DNA from: Dyadobacter sp. CY323
Lineage (GTDB): Bacteria; Bacteroidota; Bacteroidia; Cytophagales; Spirosomataceae
Reading direction: 5' to 3'
Assembly (NCBI RefSeq): GCF_021390245.1
Contig: NZ_JAJUXH010000005.1
Location: forward strand, 186,001-250,000
Length of the DNA: 64,000 nt
Shown here piece after piece: positions 28,391-37,328 of the stretch. The first letter of the stretch is position 1; each line of letters begins with the position of its first letter. Made by a program: the position numbers and the translations under genes. The notes under the pieces are model-generated. The model did no database searches, was not told where the DNA came from, and saw nothing but the letters and a program-made list of their open reading frames with translations.

Positions 28391-30706
28391 TCATTTCAAA
28401 ACCTCATCCATTTTCTGGTAAGCCTTCTGTCTGACAGCTACCGGGAAATCGTGGGCGGCATCGGGATAATGGACTTCGAACCGGTCACTCACTCCCAACT
28501 GCTCAAAAACCTTTCTCGCGCTCTTTTCTCCTTTTTTTACCCCGTCCGTATTGAAATTGGAGTCGTTTACCGGAGAATTGGAAAAGAAGTACCGGGGAGC
28601 GAAAGTAGCGATCATTTCATCAAAATTAAAAGGCATTCTGGCCGGATCGAGCCCAAATTTTGTCCGTACCAATGGCATATACAGCTCCTGGGCCCAGGGA
28701 GCCAGTTTTCCACCATACTGTGCGGTCGCCTTTTCTCCGGCATTGTAATCTTCAAATTGCGTCCATCCGCAGCTGGCGACTATAATCTTTATCCGCTCAT
28801 CGAATGCCCCCAGAAACATAGCAGTATGTCCGCCCAGGGAATGACCTATCGCCCCGATTTTCCCGGGATCCACATCCTTCCGCGACTGCAGGTAATCGAC
28901 GCAGCGCATATTGTTAAAAACCGATTGCATCATCCCGGATTCAAACCGGTCTTTCGAAAAATCGTGATTAGCCAGTTCTCCAAAGCCCGGATAGTCAGGC
29001 GCTACCACGATGTAACCGCGATAGGCCAGCTCCGTAGCTGTGGCCCGATTGGGCCCGGCCTCGGAACTGTCAACCAGAAACTTACCTTTCGCCCCGGTAC
29101 CATGCAATGCCAAAACCGCCGCTACCTTGCTACCGGCGCGAAGCTTTTTGGGAACATAAAGAAGCACCGGAACGATTTCGCCAGGGAACGATTCGAGGTG
29201 GACCGTGTATCTGGTAAAAACAGGGTTTGCCATGGAATCCAGAAAAATTGCTTTGGGAGCCGGAAGATTCACAGCCTTAGACAACGGACCTGTAACCTGC
29301 TGAATCCGTGCCAACACCTGTTCCCTTTTAGATGCCGGATCTTTGGCATTTTCTGCAGGAACTCTAACCGTTTCATTTAGTAATCTCACCGCCGTTTCAA
29401 TCAGGATAAGTCCGGCATCATCTGTACCGACCGTTCCGCCACCCATCTCATAGCCGCCTTTTGCTTTTTCGCCGGGAGGTGCCACATAATGCACGCCATT
29501 GCCATTGGCATAACCCAGTACCAGCGTGTGCGGAAACGGAGAACGCTTTCTGATCGCCACACCCATCTCCGTCAGCGGCTCGCCCGGCAATGTTACAATG
29601 GCCAGCGGACCAATGGAAAGAACCTGCAATTCTGCCGGAACCAGCTCCATTCCGGTCCGTTTTCGTCCGGCTTCGTCCAGGGGAAGCGCAGCCAATGCCT
29701 TTTTCACCCGGATGGAATCTGTGCTGAGCTGCACACTCAGCTCAAATGCACCTTTTGCCCGGCCCGATACACCCCGCCCCATTTCATTAACAGCTTCCCT
29801 GCCGCGACGCCACGGATTAATATCACCGGCCGTTCCTTGCAGAAAAAGCGCCTTTCCGCCCAACTGCTGCTCGATCTGCTTGATGGCTTCACCTGGCCAG
29901 TCGGCTGATATTTCGTCGGAATAAGGATAAATGGAAACAGAATGTACGGCCATATGAAACATGGAAGCGATGTTCTGACCACTTGCGTTCCGGAATGAAA
30001 CGATGCTCATGGTCCGGTCCATCGGCCCGTAACTGCTGCCTTCCGTAATCACATCGGGGTTGTAGGCCGGGTGCTTGTAACTGTATCCTTTGGGAGCACC
30101 GTCCGCAAGTACGCCCCACTGCGGTTTTACCGGTCGCCGGTTGTTGGCAAATGCGGAAATATCTGCTTTCCCGATCCATATCGTGGCGGGTTCGAGGTGA
30201 TCGTTGGCTGTTTTGGCCGCCAGTACCACGTTTTTCAGCAGCTTATCCATCCAGCGCTTAAATGGCGGATAATTGTTTTGTGCCGGCATGTACCGAATTG
30301 CCCACCAGGTGTCATTTTCCTTTCCGCGGTATCCGGTTTTATAAACGGGCGCCCAGGGAGCGGAATGGTTATGGGTGGCTGTTACCATAATGTGATTTTC
30401 GGCGATACGCAGCTCTTTCCCGACCGCCTTCCGTATTTCGTCCGTGACAGATTCCCCTGCATCGACCAGATCCAGTGTTACGATCACGCTTTTTGTGGAG
30501 CCATCCCCGATAATCAGCACGCGCGCATTCAGCGGGTCATTCACTTTGGTATACGGTTTGCCGTTTACCCAATTTTTAACAGCTGTTTCGGGTGTAATAT
30601 CCTGAACTCCAAACCCCACTGAAAGCTGGACGCGCTGCCCCACCGACAATCCGGGAAGAACCAGTAAAATAAAGAGGCCGAAGATAAATTTGATCCGATT
30701 TTTCAT
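28391..30706 (-). CDS. Ceramidase-like N-domain fused to an alpha/beta-hydrolase (esterase) domain
   Basis: The 771-aa secreted protein (signal 1-23) has two parts. Residues 25-445 resemble neutral/alkaline ceramidase N-terminal domains, with the zinc-ligand motif THNHSAP (111-117) and H255 in HMAVHSV. Residues 500-771 resemble dienelactone/acetyl-xylan-esterase-type hydrolases: GHSLGG with nucleophile Ser623 and DAAHDF with His752. Ceramidases split amide-linked lipids, but many Bacteroidota relatives are uncharacterised. The fusion suggests amide and ester bonds on one substrate. It starts 2 bases after the preceding gene in an ECF-controlled SusCD operon. Confidence 0.82.
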   Translation of the reverse strand: MKNRIKFIFGLFILLVLPGLSVGQRVQLSVGFGVQDITPETAVKNWVNGKPYTKVNDPLNARVLIIGDGSTKSVIVTLDLVDAGESVTDEIRKAVGKELRIAENHIMVTATHNHSAPWAPVYKTGYRGKENDTWWAIRYMPAQNNYPPFKRWMDKLLKNVVLAAKTANDHLEPATIWIGKADISAFANNRRPVKPQWGVLADGAPKGYSYKHPAYNPDVITEGSSYGPMDRTMSIVSFRNASGQNIASMFHMAVHSVSIYPYSDEISADWPGEAIKQIEQQLGGKALFLQGTAGDINPWRRGREAVNEMGRGVSGRAKGAFELSVQLSTDSIRVKKALAALPLDEAGRKRTGMELVPAELQVLSIGPLAIVTLPGEPLTEMGVAIRKRSPFPHTLVLGYANGNGVHYVAPPGEKAKGGYEMGGGTVGTDDAGLILIETAVRLLNETVRVPAENAKDPASKREQVLARIQQVTGPLSKAVNLPAPKAIFLDSMANPVFTRYTVHLESFPGEIVPVLLYVPKKLRAGSKVAAVLALHGTGAKGKFLVDSSEAGPNRATATELAYRGYIVVAPDYPGFGELANHDFSKDRFESGMMQSVFNNMRCVDYLQSRKDVDPGKIGAIGHSLGGHTAMFLGAFDERIKIIVASCGWTQFEDYNAGEKATAQYGGKLAPWAQELYMPLVRTKFGLDPARMPFNFDEMIATFAPRYFFSNSPVNDSNFNTDGVKKGEKSARKVFEQLGVSDRFEVHYPDAAHDFPVAVRQKAYQKMDEVLK

Positions 30707-30708
30707 GC

Positions 30709-32826
30709 TTATTGGACGTTCAATGCTTTTTTCACCAACTGCACCGCTTTCTTTACCTCATCACCCGATTTATCCTCCATTTTCTGTAAACTTTTGATCA
30801 CATTTTTGTCAGGTTCGCTCTGATTCTGTGACCGTTTGATTCCTTTGGCAAGTCCGTTTAATGCAGCTGCCTGATAACCTGTATCTTTTTTCTCTACAAT
30901 AGCCAGTAGCCTGCCGATTTCATTTTTACCATTTCTCGATCCGGTGATGTAGCCAAAATCCTCCGCAAACTTCAATTTCCCGGGAGACACATTATCGAAA
31001 AAACCGCCGTCAGCCAGCAGATCGGCCATTTCAGCAGAACTTCCGGGGACAGAACTCAGTACCGCCAGCCGGAATAATGGCTGCTCGGCATTTTTCCCGG
31101 CCACATTCGCAAGTACAGGCAAAACCTCCTTTCCTGAAAACTGCCCCACACTCAGACTTGCCTGATATGCAACCTGCGGCGACGGATCGTTCGTCAGTTT
31201 TAGTACTTCCGGGAGAAACCTTGGATATTTTTCCGACAGTATCAGTCCGTGTTCGCGCATTCCGGAATGGCTGTCTGCCAATGCGCTGCCTACCATCCCC
31301 TCGTCCAGTGCGCCGAGACCTTCCAGGGCGTACATGATGTGCAAGCGGCCGCGGGCATCTTTGGTTTCGGTAAAAGCTTTTTTCAGGATCGGTACCATGC
31401 TCTTATCCTGCCTTTCCAGCAGCAAGCGTTGCGCATTCAGCCGCCACCATTGGTTTGGGTGGGACAAAAACGAGACGAGTTCCGTGGAATTTTTACTGCG
31501 AAGGTCGGGCAACTGAACATTCCGCTTTTCGCCGGCTTTTGGGAAAATCCGCCAGATCCGCCCATGTTGTTCGCCATTTGCAAAATCCATATCCGTTTTC
31601 AGATCCTCGGGAATGGATACCGGCGTTTCGATGTGCTGACGGTACATATCGATCAGATACAGGTATCCGTCGGGCCCCAGCGCCATGTTTACAGGCCTGA
31701 ACCAGTTGTCGGTGGAGGCCAGGAATTCCTTGTCTTTTTCCTCCGCGCTCCGGGTAGCAGTGTAGGCAGGCTGGCCGGGCAGCGATTTCATCACATCGCG
31801 GTGCACCAGGTTTCCAGCCACATCGCCGGTGAAAATAGAGCCGTAAAATGCCTCGGGGAATGCGTCACCTCCGTAATATGTGGCACCGGAGGCACCGGTA
31901 AAATGGTCGCGTGCGTACTCTTTGTTACCTGTTTTTAATGAGTCGTATTTAGCCTGGCGGCGATCGCTTCGCTGCTGGCGCCAATGCGGAGTTGCCGATT
32001 TCTGGAACATTTCAAGTTCATGGTCGGAAACATTCACGTCGGTGCGATAGCTCGGCAGGTATGCGTGGCGGTTTACGTATCGCGCAGCAGTGGGCGACTG
32101 CTGAATGTGCAGGGTGTTTTGGGTATAAAACCGGTGGCCCCAGTCATCGATAGCCTGCCCAAACTGCCCCGTGCCGGACTCCTGCTCAAACACTCCGCGG
32201 TCCATCCGGAACCGGAAACTCCCTCCTCCTACCTGAATGGCAGGTTTGTCGGGCCATTTCGGCGACGTGATCTGCCCGGCCTGGCCATTGTTATTGGCAT
32301 ATATCCAGTTGTCAGCCCCGAAACGCAGACTTGTAATCTGAGCTTCCGAATTCCTCGCAAAAAATCCAGTAAAAAGGACTTCCCTGCTGTCGGCTTTGAA
32401 ATCGCCGTTGGTATCTTTTAAATATAAAATATCCGGTGCAGCCGCCACAATGATGCCTCCTTTCCAGGGCAGCACGGAAGTTGCGCTGGGCAAACCTTCC
32501 GCGTACACGTACGATTTGTCTATTTTACTATCGCCGTCACTATCCTTCAAAAGCCGGATCCTTCCCTTAAAATTCCCGGGTTTCGCATCGTAAGGATAAT
32601 CGCCCATTTCAACAACATAAATATTTCCATTGTCATCGAAAACCATATCGACCGGTGAAAGTACGTCCGGTTCAGCAACGAAAGGTTCGATACCAAAAGC
32701 ATCATGGAGCTGAAACGTGCGCATCGATTCCTGCGGGGAAAGCGCCTGCGGGTAACGCTGGGAAAGTGCCGGAAAACTTTTACCGACAATCAAAAGAAGG
32801 ATGGTCGCGGTAGCTATATATTTCAT
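30709..32826 (-). CDS. Membrane-bound-dehydrogenase-like beta-propeller with HEAT repeats
   Basis: The 705-aa secreted protein (signal to about 22, PALSQ) has an N-terminal propeller domain with PVDMVFDDNGNIYVVEM, LLKDSDGDSKIDK and GPDGYLYLIDMYRQHIETP. These are typical of the putative membrane-bound dehydrogenase (TIGR02604) group, common in Planctomycetes and Cytophagales. Residues about 440-700 are helical and HEAT-like. No CxxCH heme motif is present, unlike many relatives that carry a C-terminal cytochrome c domain. It probably oxidises or binds a sugar-like substrate in the periplasm. It lies 6 bases after the enolase-superfamily gene. Confidence 0.75.
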   Translation of the reverse strand: MKYIATATILLLIVGKSFPALSQRYPQALSPQESMRTFQLHDAFGIEPFVAEPDVLSPVDMVFDDNGNIYVVEMGDYPYDAKPGNFKGRIRLLKDSDGDSKIDKSYVYAEGLPSATSVLPWKGGIIVAAAPDILYLKDTNGDFKADSREVLFTGFFARNSEAQITSLRFGADNWIYANNNGQAGQITSPKWPDKPAIQVGGGSFRFRMDRGVFEQESGTGQFGQAIDDWGHRFYTQNTLHIQQSPTAARYVNRHAYLPSYRTDVNVSDHELEMFQKSATPHWRQQRSDRRQAKYDSLKTGNKEYARDHFTGASGATYYGGDAFPEAFYGSIFTGDVAGNLVHRDVMKSLPGQPAYTATRSAEEKDKEFLASTDNWFRPVNMALGPDGYLYLIDMYRQHIETPVSIPEDLKTDMDFANGEQHGRIWRIFPKAGEKRNVQLPDLRSKNSTELVSFLSHPNQWWRLNAQRLLLERQDKSMVPILKKAFTETKDARGRLHIMYALEGLGALDEGMVGSALADSHSGMREHGLILSEKYPRFLPEVLKLTNDPSPQVAYQASLSVGQFSGKEVLPVLANVAGKNAEQPLFRLAVLSSVPGSSAEMADLLADGGFFDNVSPGKLKFAEDFGYITGSRNGKNEIGRLLAIVEKKDTGYQAAALNGLAKGIKRSQNQSEPDKNVIKSLQKMEDKSGDEVKKAVQLVKKALNVQ

Positions 32827-32832
32827 TGATTC

Positions 32833-34206
32833 TTATTTGTGAAAAAGCGATTTGTAATGTGGGATTATGTCAAAAATTCCGCCGCTGCGGTCGAAGAAAT
32901 CCTGATCGAGCCGGAATACACCTCTGTCTGCATTTGCCCATCCAGCCCCGGAAGCGGGAAGATAGCCTCGCATTCGTTCCCAGTTTTTGTAATTCATATC
33001 ACCATTTGTTTCCAGCAATCCCATGTCCAAACCCGGAAAAGGCGCGAGCCGGGCCGCCAGGCTTTTATGCCATTCCACGAGCGCGGGATTAACAGTGAGA
33101 TCCGAGCAGGCGCAGGGAATCTGGTGTTCATGGGCAATGCGGGCAATTTTCATGGAGAGGCTCAATGTTTTTGCAACGCCTTTCAGGATAATGGCACCGT
33201 AGCCAAGTTCCAGACATTTTAGGGTACTGGCCTCGTCATTCGCCCGCTCGTCGGCGGCGATCCGCAGGCCCAGTCCACCTACATGCTCGTCGCTGGTTTC
33301 GGGGAGCGGTTCCTCGATAAACAGGATATGTGAGAACGCGCCTATTTTGTGGGCGTACCCGATCAGCTTTTCAAGGGCTTCTCTTTTCTGGTAGCGGCCG
33401 TTGGAATCCAGCGTGTAAAGGATCCTGCCGTTTTTTGTTTCTGCACTGTTCTTATTTTTTAATGCCTGATGAATTTCAGCCAGCCTGGCTTTGTCTTTTT
33501 CGAGCATTTCTGACTGGCTTCCCGGCTGCCCCGTTTTTATTTTTATTACAAAATAACCTTTATCCACTGCCTCTGAAATTTCCTGAACAGGCATTCCATA
33601 TGGTACCTGGAACATCACAGCCACTTTTCGGTTCTGATGCGAAAGTGCCGATTTATAAGTCTGTGGGATCATATCCTCATAGCTTGCCAGGCCATTCTCG
33701 CGTGCATATAAAAGCCAGGCTGCATGGTCGATACTGACGAGTGCATTCAAAATAAAATTTACGCTCAGATCTTTTCTGTCGGTCAGGTTCGCAGCAATGG
33801 GACGGAGTTTTGGGATCAGTTGATCCACCAGCGAAATGGGATCTTCAAATGGAATTTCCCTGGCCAGCAGCGCCGCTTTTTGTGTAAGTACATACATCAG
33901 CGCATTTCCGGCAGCTTCCGGATAGTGGCTGAAAAGTTCGGCGTCCCCATAAAGCACACTCTGCGTAGCCAGCCCGATCCCCTCGTGGTTTTCTGTTGAA
34001 AGCTTTGACACGGTTTGCCACAGCTCGGTCAGATAACCGCCTTTAAATCCAAATGGACGCAGCAGCGGCTCTCTTTCAAAATCAGAATCGGTTGAAATGA
34101 TTCTCAGCATAGGTTGTTTTTTCAAATCCTCAATAAACGGAAGTCCGGCGGGATAAGCTAACATTGCCGCCATTCCGGACTTCCTGATAAAATCTCTCCG
34201 GTCCAT
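32833..34206 (-). CDS. Tat-exported enolase-superfamily enzyme (mandelate racemase/muconate-lactonising type)
   Basis: The 457-aa protein opens with a twin-arginine motif (RRDFIRKSG), unusual for this normally cytosolic superfamily. Catalytic residues are visible: K222/K224 (IKIK), metal ligands D267 (LDSNGRY), E298 (FIEEP) and D319 (AADERAND), and K342 (ILKG). The superfamily abstracts the alpha-proton of a carboxylate, giving epimerisation, dehydration or cycloisomerisation. In an operon with two ceramidase-like proteins and a dehydrogenase-like protein it may process an acyl or sugar-acid product. Substrate unknown. Confidence 0.8.
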   Translation of the reverse strand: MDRRDFIRKSGMAAMLAYPAGLPFIEDLKKQPMLRIISTDSDFEREPLLRPFGFKGGYLTELWQTVSKLSTENHEGIGLATQSVLYGDAELFSHYPEAAGNALMYVLTQKAALLAREIPFEDPISLVDQLIPKLRPIAANLTDRKDLSVNFILNALVSIDHAAWLLYARENGLASYEDMIPQTYKSALSHQNRKVAVMFQVPYGMPVQEISEAVDKGYFVIKIKTGQPGSQSEMLEKDKARLAEIHQALKNKNSAETKNGRILYTLDSNGRYQKREALEKLIGYAHKIGAFSHILFIEEPLPETSDEHVGGLGLRIAADERANDEASTLKCLELGYGAIILKGVAKTLSLSMKIARIAHEHQIPCACSDLTVNPALVEWHKSLAARLAPFPGLDMGLLETNGDMNYKNWERMRGYLPASGAGWANADRGVFRLDQDFFDRSGGIFDIIPHYKSLFHK

Positions 34207-34235
34207 TTCATGCAGGCTGGTTAATGGCCACGTTA

Positions 34236-35648
34236 CTATTTTTGCAACAGCTGAAACATGGCCTTCATCAGCACACCTTCCACTTCGGGCGCAACGCTGG
34301 AAGCGCGATCGCTCACCTCATATCCGCCTTTTTTATAGGCGTCGGCAGTCCCGATGTAGCCAGGCCCCAGATCGCCGTAGGCAGCCATGGCGACGAAAAG
34401 ATCGGGTCTTTTTGCTTTGGCAGCAAGCTGATATTCCACAAACAGCTCGCCCGGCATATACAGTATCCTCGCATTTTTAATTTTCAGGCACGCCAAATCC
34501 AGCTTTTTCCCGCTTTCGCAACGTCTGAGCCAGGCTATCTTGCCCGCGTTTCCATTGTTTTCACGCAGGATCGCATTGCCCGATGCCAGGTCTTCTTTCA
34601 TTTTGTATAAATGGGCAGCTGGCGGCAAAGCAACGGAAACAACCGACCAGTCCATGTCGCCGGGTTTTATCGCTTCCCGCCTGGTTGCCTCCCAGGCTAG
34701 CTTCATACCCTCCGCGAGCCTTTCGGCGAAGATAAGCCGGTTCGCGGGTGAGCCGTCGTTGTACTTCCCGGCTGCAATGTTTCCCCCGGCTCCATTGAAA
34801 TGAATGTGAAGCGCTTCGGGCTCGGCAAGCTGGCGGTAAAAGCGCGCTACGCCGGGGAAATCGGGATTAACGACACCGGTACGGTAATAGCTCTGCGGGT
34901 GCGTGGCATAGTAAGTGAGCACTGCAACCGGTTTGTCCCCATTCCAGAAACTTACCAGCGATAGCTCGGGATCAATGAGACCTTCGGGTTCCGCCCGGAT
35001 CGCCGGGTCTTTGGTCGCTGACATCCGCGTCACCCGTACTTTCCCATCGGGACCATAAATGTTCCGGTTGGAAGCAACCTTATGTACTTTGGATTTGCCC
35101 AGTCCGATATGCGTTACAGGCCGGGATTTTCCGAGAGAATTTTTCACAGCGACGGTCAGCTCCCGCAGCGCCTGGCGCGGAAAGTCTCCATTGAACTGGG
35201 TAGGGTTAATGAACGCCGGATCAATTCCCGCTTCCAAAAGTACCTTTTCAGCCCCGGCATCGTACCGGGGCGCATCGTGTTGGTGCAGCACATTCACGCT
35301 CACGCGCTGCGGCGTCGTTCCGGCTGCGGCGGCCAGCGCATTTTTGAATTCGTCCATTCCTTCATTACTGATACCAAGCCAGTCCACCGCGCACAAGACT
35401 ACCGGCAATCCCGAGGCAAACAAAACGATCCCTTTTGCACGCAGTCCCAGGTCCCATTTGTTGATTTCAGGATCATAAGATAAGTGACTTCCCACGGGAG
35501 GGGTCACGTCAATATCGAACGTGGAGAGTCTGACGGTATCCGGTTGCTGCGCCAATGCATTTTGTACCAAAAGGAACAACAGGAAACCAAACAGCCGACA
35601 AATGGCCCTGGGGTAACGAACGCCTGACGGACCGTGGTAGTGATGCAT
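34236..35648 (-). CDS. Secreted ceramidase-like protein (neutral ceramidase N-domain only)
   Basis: The 470-aa protein has a signal peptide (hydrophobic 19-29, cleavage after ALAQ). It contains FDIDVTPPVG and the zinc motif LHQHDAP (H122/H124), with THPQSYY further on as a possible third ligand site. It lacks the C-terminal Ig-like domain of true neutral ceramidases and the esterase domain of its paralogue at 28391-30706. It starts 6 bases after SusD. I infer an extracytoplasmic metal-dependent amidase; its substrate is unknown. Confidence 0.78.
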   Translation of the reverse strand: MHHYHGPSGVRYPRAICRLFGFLLFLLVQNALAQQPDTVRLSTFDIDVTPPVGSHLSYDPEINKWDLGLRAKGIVLFASGLPVVLCAVDWLGISNEGMDEFKNALAAAAGTTPQRVSVNVLHQHDAPRYDAGAEKVLLEAGIDPAFINPTQFNGDFPRQALRELTVAVKNSLGKSRPVTHIGLGKSKVHKVASNRNIYGPDGKVRVTRMSATKDPAIRAEPEGLIDPELSLVSFWNGDKPVAVLTYYATHPQSYYRTGVVNPDFPGVARFYRQLAEPEALHIHFNGAGGNIAAGKYNDGSPANRLIFAERLAEGMKLAWEATRREAIKPGDMDWSVVSVALPPAAHLYKMKEDLASGNAILRENNGNAGKIAWLRRCESGKKLDLACLKIKNARILYMPGELFVEYQLAAKAKRPDLFVAMAAYGDLGPGYIGTADAYKKGGYEVSDRASSVAPEVEGVLMKAMFQLLQK

Positions 35649-35654
35649 AAAGGC

Positions 35655-37304
35655 TTAGTAATTAGGATTTTGTTTCAGCTTTGCATTCTTGTCCAGTACG
35701 GCCTGCGGGATTGGCAAGAGGTAGTTTCTGTTGGCAAAGAAAATCCTGCCGCCATTCGGCGCTTCAATTACTGAATATACTTTTTTACCTGCTTCTTTTA
35801 CAATTTTCATTGCGTGAAACGCGCCGTTTAGCGTTGTTTCGGCTATTTTAAGTCTCAGCAGATCGGGCCAGCGTTTTTCTTCGAACGCAAGTTCCACCCT
35901 TCTTTCCTGTTGGATCGTCACGCGCATTTGTGCCTGCGTCAGACCGGATTTGAGTGCCGGTAACCCGGAGCGTTCGCGTACTTTGTTTACTGCACTATAA
36001 ACGCTTGCATCGGGGCCCACTTCTTCATTTTTTGCTTCGGCATAGCTGAGAAGAACTTCTGCAAATCTGAAAATGATAAAGCTGGCGCTGCTGAGCCGCT
36101 GATCGCCACTCGCAAATTCATACTTGGGGTTCAGCCCTTTTCTGAGGTAGTACCCTGTATTGGTGGCTTCATTGGCACTCGACAAATCGAGCATATTACG
36201 GGAACCCGAACCGATCCACATTTCCATTTCAAAACCCAGCCATTTGCTTCCATCATAAATAACAGACTGATAAAATCGCTTCTCGCGGTTCAGGTAGGGA
36301 TTTTGAGGATCATAACCCGAAGCCGGATCCGTGATAGGCAGTCCATTTGCCATAAAATACGAATCCACAATTTCCTGGGTAGGGTTCGGCGCACTCCAAG
36401 CACGCTGCGTGCCCCCTACCATCCACGCCCCATGCAATCCCTCCCGGCTCGCTCCCAAGGTAGTTCCGCCCAGATACGCTTTGTCAAAAATGACTTCCAC
36501 ATTATTATTATTTTCCTCGTAAAACAGCGTCTCCAGGTCCGGAAAAAGGCTGTATTTATTCAGGTCCATTACCTGCTTGTTGGTCGCGGCGGCGGTAGCC
36601 CATCTTGCTTTATCGTTTGTCGGATTTTTGAGCGGGCTTGCCTGAAACAGTTCGCACCAGCCTTTGAGCGTGAGTGCGGCGCCTTTGCTCGCTCGTCCTT
36701 TGTCCGGTGTAAGTGGCAGGTCGGCTGCGATGGCGGCACATTCGTCGGTGATAAACTTAAATGTTTCGTCCGAGGTGCTCCGCTCTCTGAAAATTTCGTC
36801 TCCCTGCTTTTCGCGGTTCAGCACTTCTGTGATAATGGGCACACCTCCGTAGCGGGTCCAGAGCAACTGGTAGAAATACGCTCTCAAAAACCGTGTTTCT
36901 GCAATGCGCGTTACTTTCCAGGCGTCGGGCAAAGCACTTGCCGACACTTTTTCGATGAAGACATTGCATTTCCGGATCTTTGCAAAATTGGTAGTCCAGT
37001 CGTCCCGGACGGATCCCGGCGTGTAGCTTGACTTTGCGTAGGCAGTAAAGCTGTAACCGGAAGAAGAACCCCGCATGGTATTATCCGAGAAACTTTCGTC
37101 GGGATCGTTGGTGGTAAATGAGCCGGGCAGACTTCCGTAAATGTCGTTCAGGAACATATCGGCAACGCCGGTCGTCGACCAGGCATTGTTGTCGGAAACC
37201 TGGTCCGTCGGCGAAACATCCAGGTAGTTGTCGCAGGAGACAAGTCCGTAGCCCAGCAGCAGTACGGCAAAGGCTGAATATATGTAGTGGTTTATCGTTC
37301 TCAT
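35655..37304 (-). CDS. SusD/RagB-family lipoprotein
   Basis: The 549-aa lipoprotein (Cys24 in LVSC) begins DNYLDVSPTDQVSD and ends with VELAFEEKRWPDLLRL and FANRNYLLPIPQAVLD, both SusD signatures. It forms the lid of the SusC at 37329-40712, whose stop is 24 bases upstream. Its binding target is presumably the substrate of the ceramidase-like and dehydrogenase-like enzymes downstream. Confidence 0.93.
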   Translation of the reverse strand: MRTINHYIYSAFAVLLLGYGLVSCDNYLDVSPTDQVSDNNAWSTTGVADMFLNDIYGSLPGSFTTNDPDESFSDNTMRGSSSGYSFTAYAKSSYTPGSVRDDWTTNFAKIRKCNVFIEKVSASALPDAWKVTRIAETRFLRAYFYQLLWTRYGGVPIITEVLNREKQGDEIFRERSTSDETFKFITDECAAIAADLPLTPDKGRASKGAALTLKGWCELFQASPLKNPTNDKARWATAAATNKQVMDLNKYSLFPDLETLFYEENNNNVEVIFDKAYLGGTTLGASREGLHGAWMVGGTQRAWSAPNPTQEIVDSYFMANGLPITDPASGYDPQNPYLNREKRFYQSVIYDGSKWLGFEMEMWIGSGSRNMLDLSSANEATNTGYYLRKGLNPKYEFASGDQRLSSASFIIFRFAEVLLSYAEAKNEEVGPDASVYSAVNKVRERSGLPALKSGLTQAQMRVTIQQERRVELAFEEKRWPDLLRLKIAETTLNGAFHAMKIVKEAGKKVYSVIEAPNGGRIFFANRNYLLPIPQAVLDKNAKLKQNPNY

Positions 37305-37328
37305 GTCTGATTTTTTTGATCTGTTGAA

